From Bradysia coprophila (lineage: Eukaryota; Arthropoda; Insecta; Diptera; Sciaridae): a DNA stretch of 64,000 nucleotides. The position numbers and the translations under genes were made by a program. Below, one piece after another: positions 34,845-46,047 of this stretch. Where the stretch lies: NCBI RefSeq assembly GCF_014529535.1, contig NC_050736.1, positions 2,604,001 through 2,668,000 of the forward strand. The letters run 5' to 3'. The notes below the pieces were generated by a model. It did not search any database and was not told where the DNA came from. It worked only from the letters and a program-made list of their open reading frames with translations. Each line of letters begins with the position of its first letter. The stretch's first letter is position 1.

Positions 34845-36240
34845 AGGGCCTGTACTACTTGAAATTCGACAAAGATATAGAGTTTTTCCTCTGAACGATT
34901 AAACTATATAACCAACCACATCCATATACCAATTATTGTCGAATTTATGTTGTATACACTTTGGATAACAAATTTTATCGCAACAATTTCGAGTTATGTA
35001 TTTCATTAAAATACACAAAAAAATAAGTTATTTTCCGATTTCCTGGTTTCGTATATCCCCAACGTTCATTGAAAACCGAAAATTATGGGTTTTGTGCGTG
35101 TACCAAACATCATCTCTCTCTCCGAAAAGACGATCTCTTTTGAACAGTTTTTAGCATTGAACGCATTTATTTCGATTCGCATTCGGTGAATGGCAGTTTC
35201 ATTTTGTATTTAGGAGAATGGAAAATAATATTTTCTAGATATTGTGTGCCCAACAGCATTAAAAATGTATGTATAATGGTTTTCGGTCACATTGAATTGT
35301 TATTATTATGTTCACTGGTGTGTAATATACATTCGGTTGATATGGGAGCTTGGATCGTTTACGTTCAAAAACTATTTGCCTTAAATTCTTCCTCTTAACC
35401 CTGTAAAGAGTCGAAATCGACGGGAAATGGCAAAGTGTCGGAAAATATGTTAGGAAAGAAATTTATTAAATGTGTACCATCTAGGATGGACCCAAATTAA
35501 TAGATAACACGACATTATTCAATTCAATTATTTTTCTGAAAGTTATACCAATTCTATCCACACACGCTATACTCAATATTCCAAAATTAATGCATTTTTC
35601 GACTCAATAAAATGCATTAAGTTGCTGTATTGTTTACATTATAATGCCACCTTTAAAAATGATATTCAATATCCAATATTCGAGTATGTGACTTGAATTT
35701 TTGAAGGAAAATAAAAATACACCAAGACTTACACCACTGCTGCATGGACAAAAGTGTTTTACTATTGATTGAATTGTAAATAATGCACTGCATAAATATC
35801 GAGACAAATATAGAATTACGATACGTGACAACCGAATGCAATGCATTTTAGTGTGAAAACAAAAGATGAAGTTATTCAGAGGTTTTTTTTTGGTCCTCAA
35901 TTTTCTATTGGTATTGGTGGTAATATGACGAAGATGGAGAATTCGTAAAATCAGTTGTGACAATTTACTTAATATTGAGGACAAAGCGGACAATGGATCA
36001 TCTGAGTTAAGCATCAAAACGATGATACGAAACCTTTATTTGCTTAGGAAAATCCATCAGGAAAATTTAGAGAAATACAAAAAATGTCAGAACATGTTTC
36101 CCAAAAAATATTCCCTGTATTATACAGTGTGTCATATGCTCTCTCTCTCTATCTCTCTCTCATAGTGTATTCAGCTTCAAAAATAGCACATCTTATCCTT
36201 AAATGCGATCTAAAAGCAAAAAACCTAATTCCTTTTATGG
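34845..36240. other. Intergenic; a weak coding-like stretch near 35930-36170
   Basis: One plus-strand frame reads NLLNIEDKADNGSSELSIKT, then NLYLLRKIHQENLEKY, which looks more protein-like than its surroundings, but it has no start and no supported splice sites. A short CTCT tract lies at 36140-36165. Confidence 0.25.
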
Positions 36241-36352
36241 ACGGCTATTTATCTGTTATCGACACCGACAACCAAATTGAACAACGATCTCTGACTTATG
36301 AAATCTTATATAAATAGGAAAATGAACATTAAAAGAAAGTAGTACAAGATTT
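36241..36352 (-). repeat. Dispersed CGATAA-core repeat, copy e
   Basis: On the minus strand: 'gaaatcttgtactactttct', 'cattttcctatttatataag', 'gtcagagatcg', 'tgtcgataacagataaatag', 'ccgt'. Confidence 0.6.
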
Positions 36353-36509
36353 CGCATGAATATTTTGAGAATTCTTGCATCAAATTTGGTAACAATCGAC
36401 AAACATACTGATAATATGCTGCCCGTCTGTGATAAGTTAATTGTGAACGCTTACAACTTGCATTAAGCCACATTTAGATTATTTAATTTGCTTCTACAAC
36501 TTTACTACG

Positions 36510-36684
36510 CTGATAACCAGGGGCGCCGACTTCTAAGGACAAGCGAGGCTCGGGCACCACTACTCGAATGATGAGCACCACTACATCTTTCCAGTTTTAC
36601 TTGAAAGAGTACCACTACTCCCAGATTCGCTTGTTGTATGAGCAATACTACTCCCAAACACAGGTCGGCGTCCCTGCTGATAAC
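36510..36684. mobile_element. hAT MITE with 8-bp target duplication CTGATAAC
   Basis: The element spans 36518-36676 (159 bp). It begins CAGGGGCGCCGAC and ends GTCGGCGTCCCTG, terminal inverted repeats of 13 bp with one mismatch. The octamer CTGATAAC occurs at 36510-36517 and again at 36677-36684. CAGGG termini with an 8-bp duplication mark the hAT superfamily. 'Accactact' and 'actactccca' motifs repeat inside. Confidence 0.9.
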
Positions 36685-37698
36685 CTTCCTATTATTTTTA
36701 AGTCAATGAAAAGCAAACATCAAGTCGCTCATATTTGTGACATAGGCAAGATATTCTTAAAAGAAATCCCTGTGGCAAAACAAAAACAATCGACGAAAGC
36801 TCACGATCTAGATACGGCCCCTAAGTTTGTTAAAGGGCATTTTAGTTACATTGTTAAATGAAACCGAAAATTGTATGATGACTTCTCAATGGAAACGATA
36901 ATGTTTACCTATTCAACCATTTTTCATTCGAAATTAATTTTTGTCATTTTGTACAATACCTGTACCTATCTGTTTTTGATGTAAAACAAATTTACCGCAA
37001 GTCAACTATGCCCTCCTTAACAAAATATTATCAAACTATGCAAAAGATTCCATACAAATTTATGTTATCTTGAAAATACGTTGGGGAGATCGCAATGTGA
37101 ATTGTACAATAGATTCGAATTCTGTACCACAAACTAGTTCAATGAAATCTATTACACAGTGTGTGCACAACATTAAAGGTCGAAATGTATACTATGGTCC
37201 CCCGAATGCTAAATAGAAATCGGCTGTAATCAGATTTGGAAAGGAAATAGCAAAATAACCATTTCAATTTCCAAATAATCACATTTCAATAAATGTGTTT
37301 ATGTAGCGATATATACACACAATATACATTCAGCACAATACATAATCATATAATGTTATAGAGAGTATGCGACAACGGATAGCTCCTTTTCCATTCGTGG
37401 TGTTTGAATTTATTGTTTAGCTGAATTTATTATCTCCAGTCAAAAGTAGTTTAATTTCATTTCCAGTGAATTGAAATATTTTTCATATTATACGCGAAAG
37501 GATATAGCACGATAGAATCATTCATTAAATTTCAACTTTTGCAAGTTTGAGTCAAGTTATGTCTGTGCTTTGTCGAGAAAGCTGTTAATAATTATTGCTT
37601 CTCTTATATTATAAAATAATATTCAAAATTCAACGTTGAACTGATTCAAGATAAACATAAAGGGTGCCGATTTAAAGTGAACGAAATTTTAAAATCAT
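36685..37698. other. Intergenic, nothing recognised
   Basis: No gene or repeat seen. Confidence 0.4.
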
Positions 37699-37905
37699 TT
37701 AACACATTCAAAATAATTGCGGCTTGTCGACTTTCGGCACCCTGGACTTTACTTAAATAGTCGTGGAATGATTCCAAATAAATTTCTAAAAATCTAGAAT
37801 TCAGTTTTGGATTTTTAGAAATTTATTTGAAGGCATTCCTCGACTATTTAAGTAAAGTCCGGGGTGCCGAAAGTTGGCAAACCGCAATTAATTTCAATGT
37901 GTTAA
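37699..37905. mobile_element. piggyBac-like MITE with TTAA flanks, copy 2
   Basis: A 207-bp palindrome of the same family as 24673-24880, again bounded by TTAA. Its asymmetric centre ('ctagaattcagttttgg') is the exact reverse complement of the centre of copy 1, so the two are in opposite orientations. Confidence 0.75.
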
Positions 37906-38016
37906 GTTGAGCAATGAAAGATTAGGAGCAATCATTTCAGAGGAGGTATTGTCATTAGGATTCGAATCTGATACTAGATTATCCGATTTCATCAAATGAG
38001 TAATTGACGCACATAA

Positions 38017-38172
38017 TAGTTATTTATGGCATAGAGTGCAAAGTGCTTTATTATACACCAGGCGTGTAATTATCACACGAGGCCACAGGTAATAAAACAT
38101 ATCATGTGACTAATAAAGCATTTTGCACCAAGTTTCATACAACGGTTTATGCATCAGATGCATCTAAAGTGT
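38017..38172 (-). repeat. MITE-like repeat, copy 2
   Basis: Reverse-complement relative of 5787-5930. 'Gtgcaaagtgctttatta' pairs with 'taataaagcattttgcac' within the copy. Confidence 0.65.
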
Positions 38173-38230
38173 GACAATTTTGTACATTCACAAAAACGTC
38201 ACTTTTACACACTTGTGCGTAAACATATAT

Positions 38231-39484
38231 GAGGGATTCTTCTGAAAAACAGCCTACCGAAATCGGACGCATTTTCTAGTGGAATTTCTTATAAGGTAAA
38301 TGATGGAGAGTTGACCTAAATTGACAAAGCCAAACTTTGAACTGGAATTTCTTATCGATTTTGGAACAATGTTACATGGAACGACTTTTATTTGAAAGAT
38401 TTATCTTTTGTTTACTTAATTAACATAAATTTTATTAATTATTGAAGATTTCGTTTAACAAAGTTAATTAATTAATAAAAATGCAGAGTTAACCTACGTG
38501 AACCGTGAGTTGTCCGATTTCATATAAGTTCAACAAATCGTGAATTGTCCCATATACAAACGTCATAGGACAACTCGCGGTTTATTGGATGGTGAGTTGA
38601 CCGATCATTTTTTCCTCATACAAATTTACACGTACAGCTTAAGATCACTTTTCCATTAGGTCAACTCTCCATCATTTACCTTATGTACCGAGAAAGGACT
38701 TCGACCTTAGAAACCAAAACCACTTTAAAAAAAATTCTTATGAGGTTGTTGTGGCTAGCGAGAGGTCATCAAAAACCGAAAACTTGCACTTTTCTTACAA
38801 AAATTTCTCCGGTTGCACGAGCCTCACAGGGTCGTGTAGGGTGTCATTAGAAAGGTAATCACATGTAATCACATGTACTGTACATACTATTGAGCCGAAT
38901 AGAGACTTATTGGTTTTAAAATTCATCCACACTGAAACATGTGCAGGTTAAGTTTTCAACCGAAGACTTACACTGTTCTTACAGAAATTTCTCGAGGTAC
39001 ACAAAACGTGCATGGTTGTGTGAGCGTGGGGGTATCATTTGAAAGGTAATTTTGTATGTGCTTTTGGGCCAAATAGGGTCTTATGTGGTTTGGATGCATC
39101 TACGATGAAATAGTAAAATAGAAGATGAATTGTTTAAGTGCGCATATTTCATTGCATATGCATCTAAACCCCCACATCCCACACGACCATGTATGTTTCG
39201 TGTACCTCGAGAAACTTCTGCAAGAACAGTGTAAGTTCTCAGTCTTTTTCGGTTGAGAACTTCAACTGCACATATTTCAGTGCGGATGAATTTTAAAACC
39301 AATAACTCCCTATTTGGCTCAATAGTACATGTTATTTCCTTTCTAATGACACCCCACACGACCCTGTAAGGCTCGTGGATTTTTTTTGAAAGTGGTTTTG
39401 GCCTCTAGGGTCGAATACCTCTCAAGGAACTTATAAAAAAGTCCAGTGGAAAATTCGGTGGGCTGTTTTTCAAAAGAATCCCTC
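38231..39484. mobile_element. Long foldback element (family F), interrupted by a nested insertion
   Basis: Starts GAGGGATTCTTCTGAAAAAC and ends with the reverse complement (one change). The arms run for several hundred bases: 'cacacgaccatgtatgtttc' and 'gtgtacctcgagaaa' near 39180-39215 answer a complement near 38990-39025. ATATAT lies on both outer edges. It is 1254 bp, of which 388 are a later insertion. No reading frame for a transposase. Confidence 0.8.
38292..38683. mobile_element. TA-flanked MITE nested in the foldback element
   Basis: The element 38294-38681 (388 bp) has perfect 26-bp terminal inverted repeats beginning AGGTAAATGATGGAGAGTTG, with TA at 38292-38293 and 38682-38683. The sister foldback at 55258 has the unoccupied site 'tttttatatgtgcctg', which confirms the junctions. 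The interior repeats 'gagttgacc' and 'gagttgtcc' motifs. Confidence 0.9.
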
Positions 39485-41545
39485 ATATATGAAAATCTGT
39501 CTACGCACTACTATATCTCAAGTTTGTTTTTTACTCACTATTCCTACACAATAGTATATTGTGCACCGTGTTGCACGAAGTCGATTTTTTCAATCCCCAC
39601 CCCCAGTCAGAAGTTTGCCTCAAAACATAAAAAACCCATAGTGCCGTCACGAGTTAATTGTTAAAAATTCATTACATTTACAAAAATAAGAGGAAGTAAT
39701 TACAGTACCTTCTAGTTTCATTATATTTCTACAAACTCGAATGATTCCCAGAAAATATACATCTACCTTGTCCTTTTTCCACCGGTACTTTTTCATTCTC
39801 CTCTCCTTGCTATTTCCATTACATGTATAAAAGTTCTGGCATTTTACGCTGTAAATATATCATAGGAAGTAATTTGTTTTCTTCTATCAACTATTATTAT
39901 TTTGTACCATTGTGGCTCATATTTTGTTTGATAAAAGAATGACATAATAACTCTACTCTACATTCTATTCTTCTTATGATTAAGTAATGGAAAACCTATA
40001 GAGGCTTTCCATACATTGACGTCGTGTCATCGAAGAAAAAATATTGGTACTTTGCATTTTAAGCTTGGCATAAATATCGAAAACGGATAAAAGAAAACTT
40101 TATACACAGAACATCAATAAAATATTTCTTAAGTAAATTTATATGCTCTCGTTGTATACATACTTAACGGTACAGTAGGTAGTCTTGTAAGATCTGAGGA
40201 ATAAAAAAAGAAACGAGAATCCATGGAAAAACCGAGTGAAAACCCATAAACAATATTATAACTCATAATGTCGTCCCTGGGTTACATATATTCAGTGTAT
40301 GTATGTTGTGTATGGAATGTGATTTATTTGGTAGCGTAAACGATAGGGAAGGGACAACAATCATTTCCACAGTGTAAAGTATTTCTCAACTTCAAAGAGT
40401 TATTGTTTTGAAATTATTTTTATGACAAAAAAATATTTTTTCATTTAAACAAATATCAAGAATGTTTATGCGAGGCCTGTAGTAGTTTATTCCCAATGGA
40501 CATTGTTCTGTGTATGGCATAATTTGATGTTAGGATTTCAACGGAATATTATAAACTTGGAGTGTTTTTTGTGTCTAAAATGTACACACAGAGACTTTGT
40601 GAAATTGTACGACTCATTTTTTCTTCTCCTCCTTTTTTATATCCATTTCACACAGAGAAGTGATAAATATGGAAAAAAAAGTGTCAAGCAAAACACATAA
40701 AATTAAAAAAATACGCGAAATTAAAGACCGTGACAAAAATGAACGGTAAAAGTATCTATGTCTAGTTACATACGAACATTGTCGATTCTGTTCTATAGAA
40801 ATGTTAACATCAAAAGTTGTATAGAATATGGTTTGAAGGGATGGAAAAATGTTTTGCCAGACATGTCATCAACTTTTTGCGATAAGGAACATCAAATGTG
40901 TAGAGACGTTGATATATAAACAATAATGAAGTGTTAATGAAATAAGCATTTTGCCACATGGAATGGGAGTGTAAGTTGGGAAGTTATATTATTACACTTC
41001 ACATTATGTATGTGTATGATGATGGTATATAGTTTTGCTATTATTACGTTGTATTATCTATGATTTGTACGATGTATTCTTATTGTATTTATTATGAAAA
41101 TTGTATATTCAATTAACATTCGTTTAAAATAAGACAAAGTTTGCATGTGTAACGTGGAAGGCTGTGTCAGATAGATACCTTTATTGTGCTTGATATTGCA
41201 GAAATGGGGAAAATGCCACACATTTATACAGTCAGAAAATTTAGATGAAAATGTGCATTTTGAATTATATTTTGCATTTTCACCATTTCAACTAACGGTA
41301 AACAAAATCTTATGTCTGAAAAAGATTTGCCAATTAATGTTAACGAGCTAAAAGCACTTACATTGTAGTAACTCTACAATTTTCACAGTATTCGCAATAT
41401 TTTCTTCTGTACATATAGTGAAATGGTGTTGTTTTACTTAGTAGATGTGAGATAACCAAACAAGCCGTGAAAGATGAGCTTATCATTAGATTAATCGAGT
41501 TTACTACTTCAATTGATCTAAGTTTATTTCCAACAAATTGCATTA
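39485..41545. other. Intergenic, nothing recognised
   Basis: No gene or repeat seen in about 2 kb. Confidence 0.4.
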
Positions 41546-41652
41546 AAATCTTTTACTTCATTAGGTTTAACATTAGGGTTTACCACTCATTAACCACAAC
41601 TCTTCGCTTCTTATTTATTGACTTGATTGTGGACGTGTATAACAGATGACAT
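41546..41652 (+). repeat. Dispersed CGATAA-core repeat, copy i
   Basis: Left end 'aaaatcttttacttcattag' and 'gtttaacatt', middle 'cgcttcttatttattg', right end 'tataacagatgaca'. Confidence 0.5.
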
Positions 41653-41724
41653 ACTCGTCTCACAATGACTACTTTAGTGTTACGTATTGTATACAAGACA
41701 AATTTATTTCCGTATTATTTGAAT

Positions 41725-42281
41725 TTACAAATAGAATATTTCACTTAAGTCCTTCGAAGGCGGAATAGTTCCCAAAATCGATGCTACATTCCCCTTCTGG
41801 ATAGCGATACTAATTCGTTGAATTAGATACGACGTCGCACGCTTTTCGTTTGTATATTCCGTGATTTTGCTTCCGATTTTCTTTATCAATTCCAATCCCA
41901 ACTTTCCGAAAACACCAGATGTCTCAGTAGCGACTGGGATAAAAATAAACTGGCTTGCCAAGTGAGAGTAATGATCTATCTTTTTAGCCTCAGCTCTCCT
42001 TGCTACAGAACCAGCATTTCGTGACGAAGAATTTAAGTACGAAGGAGCAAACGTATCGCCACAAGTAAAATCCCACAGCAACGATTTTCCTCTCGCCCAC
42101 GGTATTAGTGTTAATCCGTCCGGTTTTTTCCCATCGGGTCTGGAACATCCTGGCGGTTCAAGAATAGCCGGAATTGCTCCCGATTTCAATGCTCGTTGTA
42201 GGATGTTATTTCCACTTGCATGACGTGAATTCGTACCACTCGCTTTGAAAGAAGCAAGACCGTGTGAAGTGTATGCCTATA
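41725..42281 (-). mobile_element. Retrotransposon-derived fragment with a restriction-like nuclease motif
   Basis: An uninterrupted frame of about 185 codons runs from just after an upstream stop near 42275 to TAA at 41725. It reads HGLASFKASGTNSRHASGNN, then LEPPGCSRPDGKKPDGLTLI, KSLLWDFTC, RKAGS-like and STSYLIQRISIAIQKGNVAS blocks (here ATSYLIQRISIAIQKGN). This arrangement (HGL, R-H, N-I-L-RAL, PDG...WDFTC, ...ISIAIQ+GNA-S) is what I recall from the C-terminal region of reverse-transcriptase polyproteins widespread in animals. PDG followed by WDFT suggests a PD-(D/E)xK-type nuclease. No RT domain is upstream, so this is a 5'-truncated copy. Confidence 0.65.
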
Positions 42282-43950
42282 TAGGTCTATCTTCTTTTTC
42301 TTCAGTGAGAAACAATGATCCATTGAATTATACCACATTAACTTCTTTTAATCAATTATTTTAAATTTTTATTCTTCATCTCAAATGACAGAATGGGGCG
42401 AGAAAAAATGAATAATTGAGGAAGGTACTTAATTAAAAAAATGGCTTTTGTTGAGGGTTGTGAGACTCTCATTCACGTTACATTACATTATCGTAAGAAT
42501 AACAAATTTGAAAGCATTATACCTACATAAGTAAAGGTGAAATATAACAATATTGAATGTTTGAAGTGCAAACGTATTTTTTTAACCAAGAATTTCCGGT
42601 ATCGTAACACAACAATATAAAAAAAAAATTCAAATGAAAATATTTGTTTTCCTGGCATTAGCTTGCCATTGCAGAAATTATACAGAATTTTGTTTTTTGA
42701 TTCCGGTACCAGCTCTGTGCATTGTTATTAATATGAAAAATATTAAGTTGAATACATTTGGCTTAGTAATGAATTACACGCAAGACGGTAAATTTTATTC
42801 AATTGTTCTACGGTAAAAAGAAAAGTTGTCACAGATTTATGGGGTCAGGTTTTCGTTTCGCTGACAAAGAATTTTCAAAAAGACAATTCTCTGAGGATTT
42901 TCCTATCGTTTCCAAGGATATTCTTATCGTTTTCCGAGGATTTTTGACTGATTCTGGATGGGTTTCAAATATTTTTTTTCTTCAATTTTTGAAGATTTCG
43001 TCTTCTGATCTGATTTCTTTGATTTTGTGGATTTTCTATGAATTTGAGGATTTTCTTTCGTAAAATTTTGAAGGATTTTCTAAGGATTTTCTTTTGACCG
43101 ACAAAGTTTTTTCTATGAATATTTGCCTCTTGCAACAGAGAAATTTCAAGATCTGCATGTTGGTTTGTATTCAAAATCGCAAAAATTATTTCCACTGTAG
43201 AAAGTTAGTCATTTAATAAAGAAAGTAAATTCAAAATAATAACTTAATGGCGAAAAAGTTCCATGTTTGTTCACGAAGTAGCTCAGTATGTAAAGCATTA
43301 TCGTTGGCTAGTTTACAAATTAGCACGTTAAAAAAAGACTGGCGTGAGTTATCGACAAGACGACAGAAATAAATGATGATCTCTAGCTATAGCTAATAAT
43401 TCTTCATATTTCAAGCAAAATACCTCCTGTTATAGTCGAATTTTTTTTTGATCAAATCAAGTAGTAGATTCGAAAACTGTTGTATGCGATGCTTGCCGTC
43501 TGTGAACGTATGTGCTGTCGAAGAACTAAAAAAATTCTGTTAACACAAAACTGAGACAAATTTACTTTATATCAATCCAAATGCAACTGGTAAACATAGA
43601 ACATAACTCGAAAGTCTAGGCGGGTACAAAATGTAAGAAACCTTTTCATATTTTTTCGCATTTTATTGTTGTTCATAGCGAATGAAAGATATAACAACAA
43701 TAAGTTTCGAGTTGTTTGGAAAAGAAAGAATTTTTTCAAACACAATGTTATAGGTGGTATTGCCGATGATCATTAAAATAACCATACAAAAGCAGCAGAA
43801 ATTTAATGATACTTTCGGATAGAAAAAAATCTTTCGTGTTTCATGACGAAACTATGCATTAGTTTCAACAATTTTTAAGGGAAAATAAGAAAAGTCACAA
43901 AATTTGTTAGAAGCGTCAGTTATAATAATAAAACTTTAAGTTCCATTCTG
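42282..43950. other. Intergenic; GATTTTC-rich low-complexity stretch
   Basis: From about 42890 to 43085 the sequence is an irregular run of 'ggattttc'-like words. A worn stretch near 43340-43460 may be another CGATAA-core repeat. No gene seen. Confidence 0.4.
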
Positions 43951-43959
43951 CCAGACCAT

Positions 43960-44400
43960 TGGATACGGAGACACATCTCTGTATCCTTCACACACTGCTG
44001 GCTCATCCAAGTGAGACTTTTTAATAAGCAATAAATTCTGAGTAGGCTCCCCATCCTGAGCACTGCAATTTACTAATAACAAATCTATGGGCTACCATAT
44101 CAATATTACGTAGTGCGTCTTCGTTGAGGTCCACTTCTATTTTACCTATTACGGTAAGCCTATATATATGAGACGACTTTATCATAAATACAATATCATT
44201 CATATATTGGACCTGGGTTTTACTTATGTTTACACATTTATTCGTAACCTTATCAATGTATGCTGGTCCCATTCACCTTATTGTATTTGTATCCACAGTA
44301 TACCTTAACACTATTAGATGTGAATATAAATGCATATGCTTCGAACCCAGAATAGCACCCTTGGGTACATCGTCAGCCCTTAAGGCTTAAATTCTCGCAG
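43960..44400 (-). pseudogene. Decayed trypsin-like serine protease fragment
   Basis: On the minus strand a frame of 83 codons (44272-44021) reads YMNDIVFMIK, IGKIEVDLNEDAL and QCSGWGAYSE. These look like the ND-I-L-L strand carrying the catalytic Asp and the C-x-GWG strand of chymotrypsin-fold proteases, in the right order. Upstream, in another frame, ADDVPKGAI resembles the start of the mature chain. There is no His motif and no GDSGG, and the spacing between Asp and GWG is too long, so it appears broken. It is not close to the 13-18 kb protease-LRR genes in sequence. Confidence 0.35.
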
Positions 44401-45885
44401 CTAACAAAAAAGTCACATATTCTGTGCAACCCAAAACCATATTATAAACATTGGGATACCAGAATCATGTATTGAATATAATGCTCAACGCACACGCAAC
44501 GCTTTTTTTTCCTTCTTTCATTTCGTTTATTCTGATGATCATTCGGTAAAAAGGATGCGAACACCAAGAAAAAAGAAATATGTACGATGTACAAGACGAA
44601 CCGCACATGACATAAGTGTAAGTACTTGGAGTTATCTTACCATTTTCTCAATGTTTATATGCATGTTCATGTTGTGTAGTTACAAATATGGAGGTGGATT
44701 GAATAAACATGGTGGATCGACACACAATCCTCCAGTTAAATAATTCATATGATGATATCATATACGTTATACGTTACTTTGAGGAAAAAAAGGATACAAA
44801 TTTGGTCCATAGTAATATATATGTTTGGCACAAATAATCTAGTATGGGAAGGCCCCTTCGATATCAATATCAAATAAACTAGATAGGTAACTAACTGTAA
44901 CATATTATGGTACAACGATGCTGCTTTTACTCTTTGATAAATATAATGCAAGGCGAGTACGTATAGAAGCGAACGAGTAAATTGTGTGAAAATAATCTTC
45001 AAGGAATTTCATCCCTTTTTTTGTGGGGAGATAATAATTTTATTTGAAGAACATTTAAATTTATGAAACTTGTCGATTACAACCTTATTGGAAAAGGGAT
45101 TTTTTTTCTTAACAAGAAGTAGCGGGATTACAAGGGAACAGGGAAAATGCCATCAGTTATGTTACGGACAATAACTCGAACAAACTTCTTTTTTTTTAAA
45201 TCTAAATGGCAAACTTTCAATTTATATTTCACTCTAGGAAATGTAATTGAATTACCGCACTCTTAAATGGTTTTTGGATAAAATTGTGAATGTTGGATTT
45301 GAATTATAATGGAAAATTTTCGATGAGAAAAAGAATTGTGTTTCGTTTTGAAGAAGTGTAGACTATGAAAATTGAGGTCGTGATTGCGATACGACAAAAT
45401 GCAGAAAATCAATTCTCGTCCTCGACCACTTTCAGGAGTTTACGAAAAAAAAAAAACAGAAAGATAAAAATTACATGCTGCATGCACGGGAAATTGTACC
45501 GTTCATGTTTCAAGCATTTCTTCCGTCCTCTTCAACATGTGGAATCTGTTAGACACCTCAGAATAGAATTGAAAGTAACCTTTTCGTGTGTTTATTGATC
45601 TCGGTTTCACCTCGGTTCAACGAAATTCACACAAAAATAAGAGAGAGATAGAGATCAGTTTGTTAAAAATGATAATCTTCTTGAAAAGGTTTAAGTCAAA
45701 TTATTTGTTTACCCGAGAAAATAGGAAGTTCCAGTAAGAGCACGAATCTCTTCAGTTGAAATTTCCTATTTTTTTTCCAGGGGTGAACACAACATTTTAC
45801 ATATGTGTGAGGTCCGAGGTGTGATTAACCGTTTTTCTCTAAGAAACAAAAATATCAATTTATTACAGAATTTTTCAAAAAAATC
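44401..45885. other. Intergenic, nothing recognised
   Basis: AT-rich, with chance frames only. Confidence 0.4.
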
Positions 45886-45888
45886 TAA

Positions 45889-46047
45889 AGTCCGGTCTCC
45901 ACTTAAAAATGTTGATCGTAAGGGAGCACCATGAAGGATTTCTATTAGTTGGAATTCGTCGTCTCTCTCGTTTTTTTTAAAACAAATAACAATCCTTCAC
46001 GAAGCTCTCTCAAGATAAAAAAATTTTAAGTGGAAATTAGGCCTTCC
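45889..46047. repeat. Inverted-repeat element with CCACTTAAAA sub-termini
   Basis: 'agtccggtctccacttaaaa' at the left pairs with 'ttttaagtggaaattaggcc' at the right. The arms extend through 'gagcaccatgaaggatt' and 'aatccttcacgaagctctc', about 60 bp each. Confidence 0.65.

Noticed and set aside
35930-36170. Frame with IRNLYLLRKIHQENLEKYKK, vaguely like a chemoreceptor segment
   Set aside because: No start, no supported splice sites and no membrane segments in frame; resemblance is too weak.
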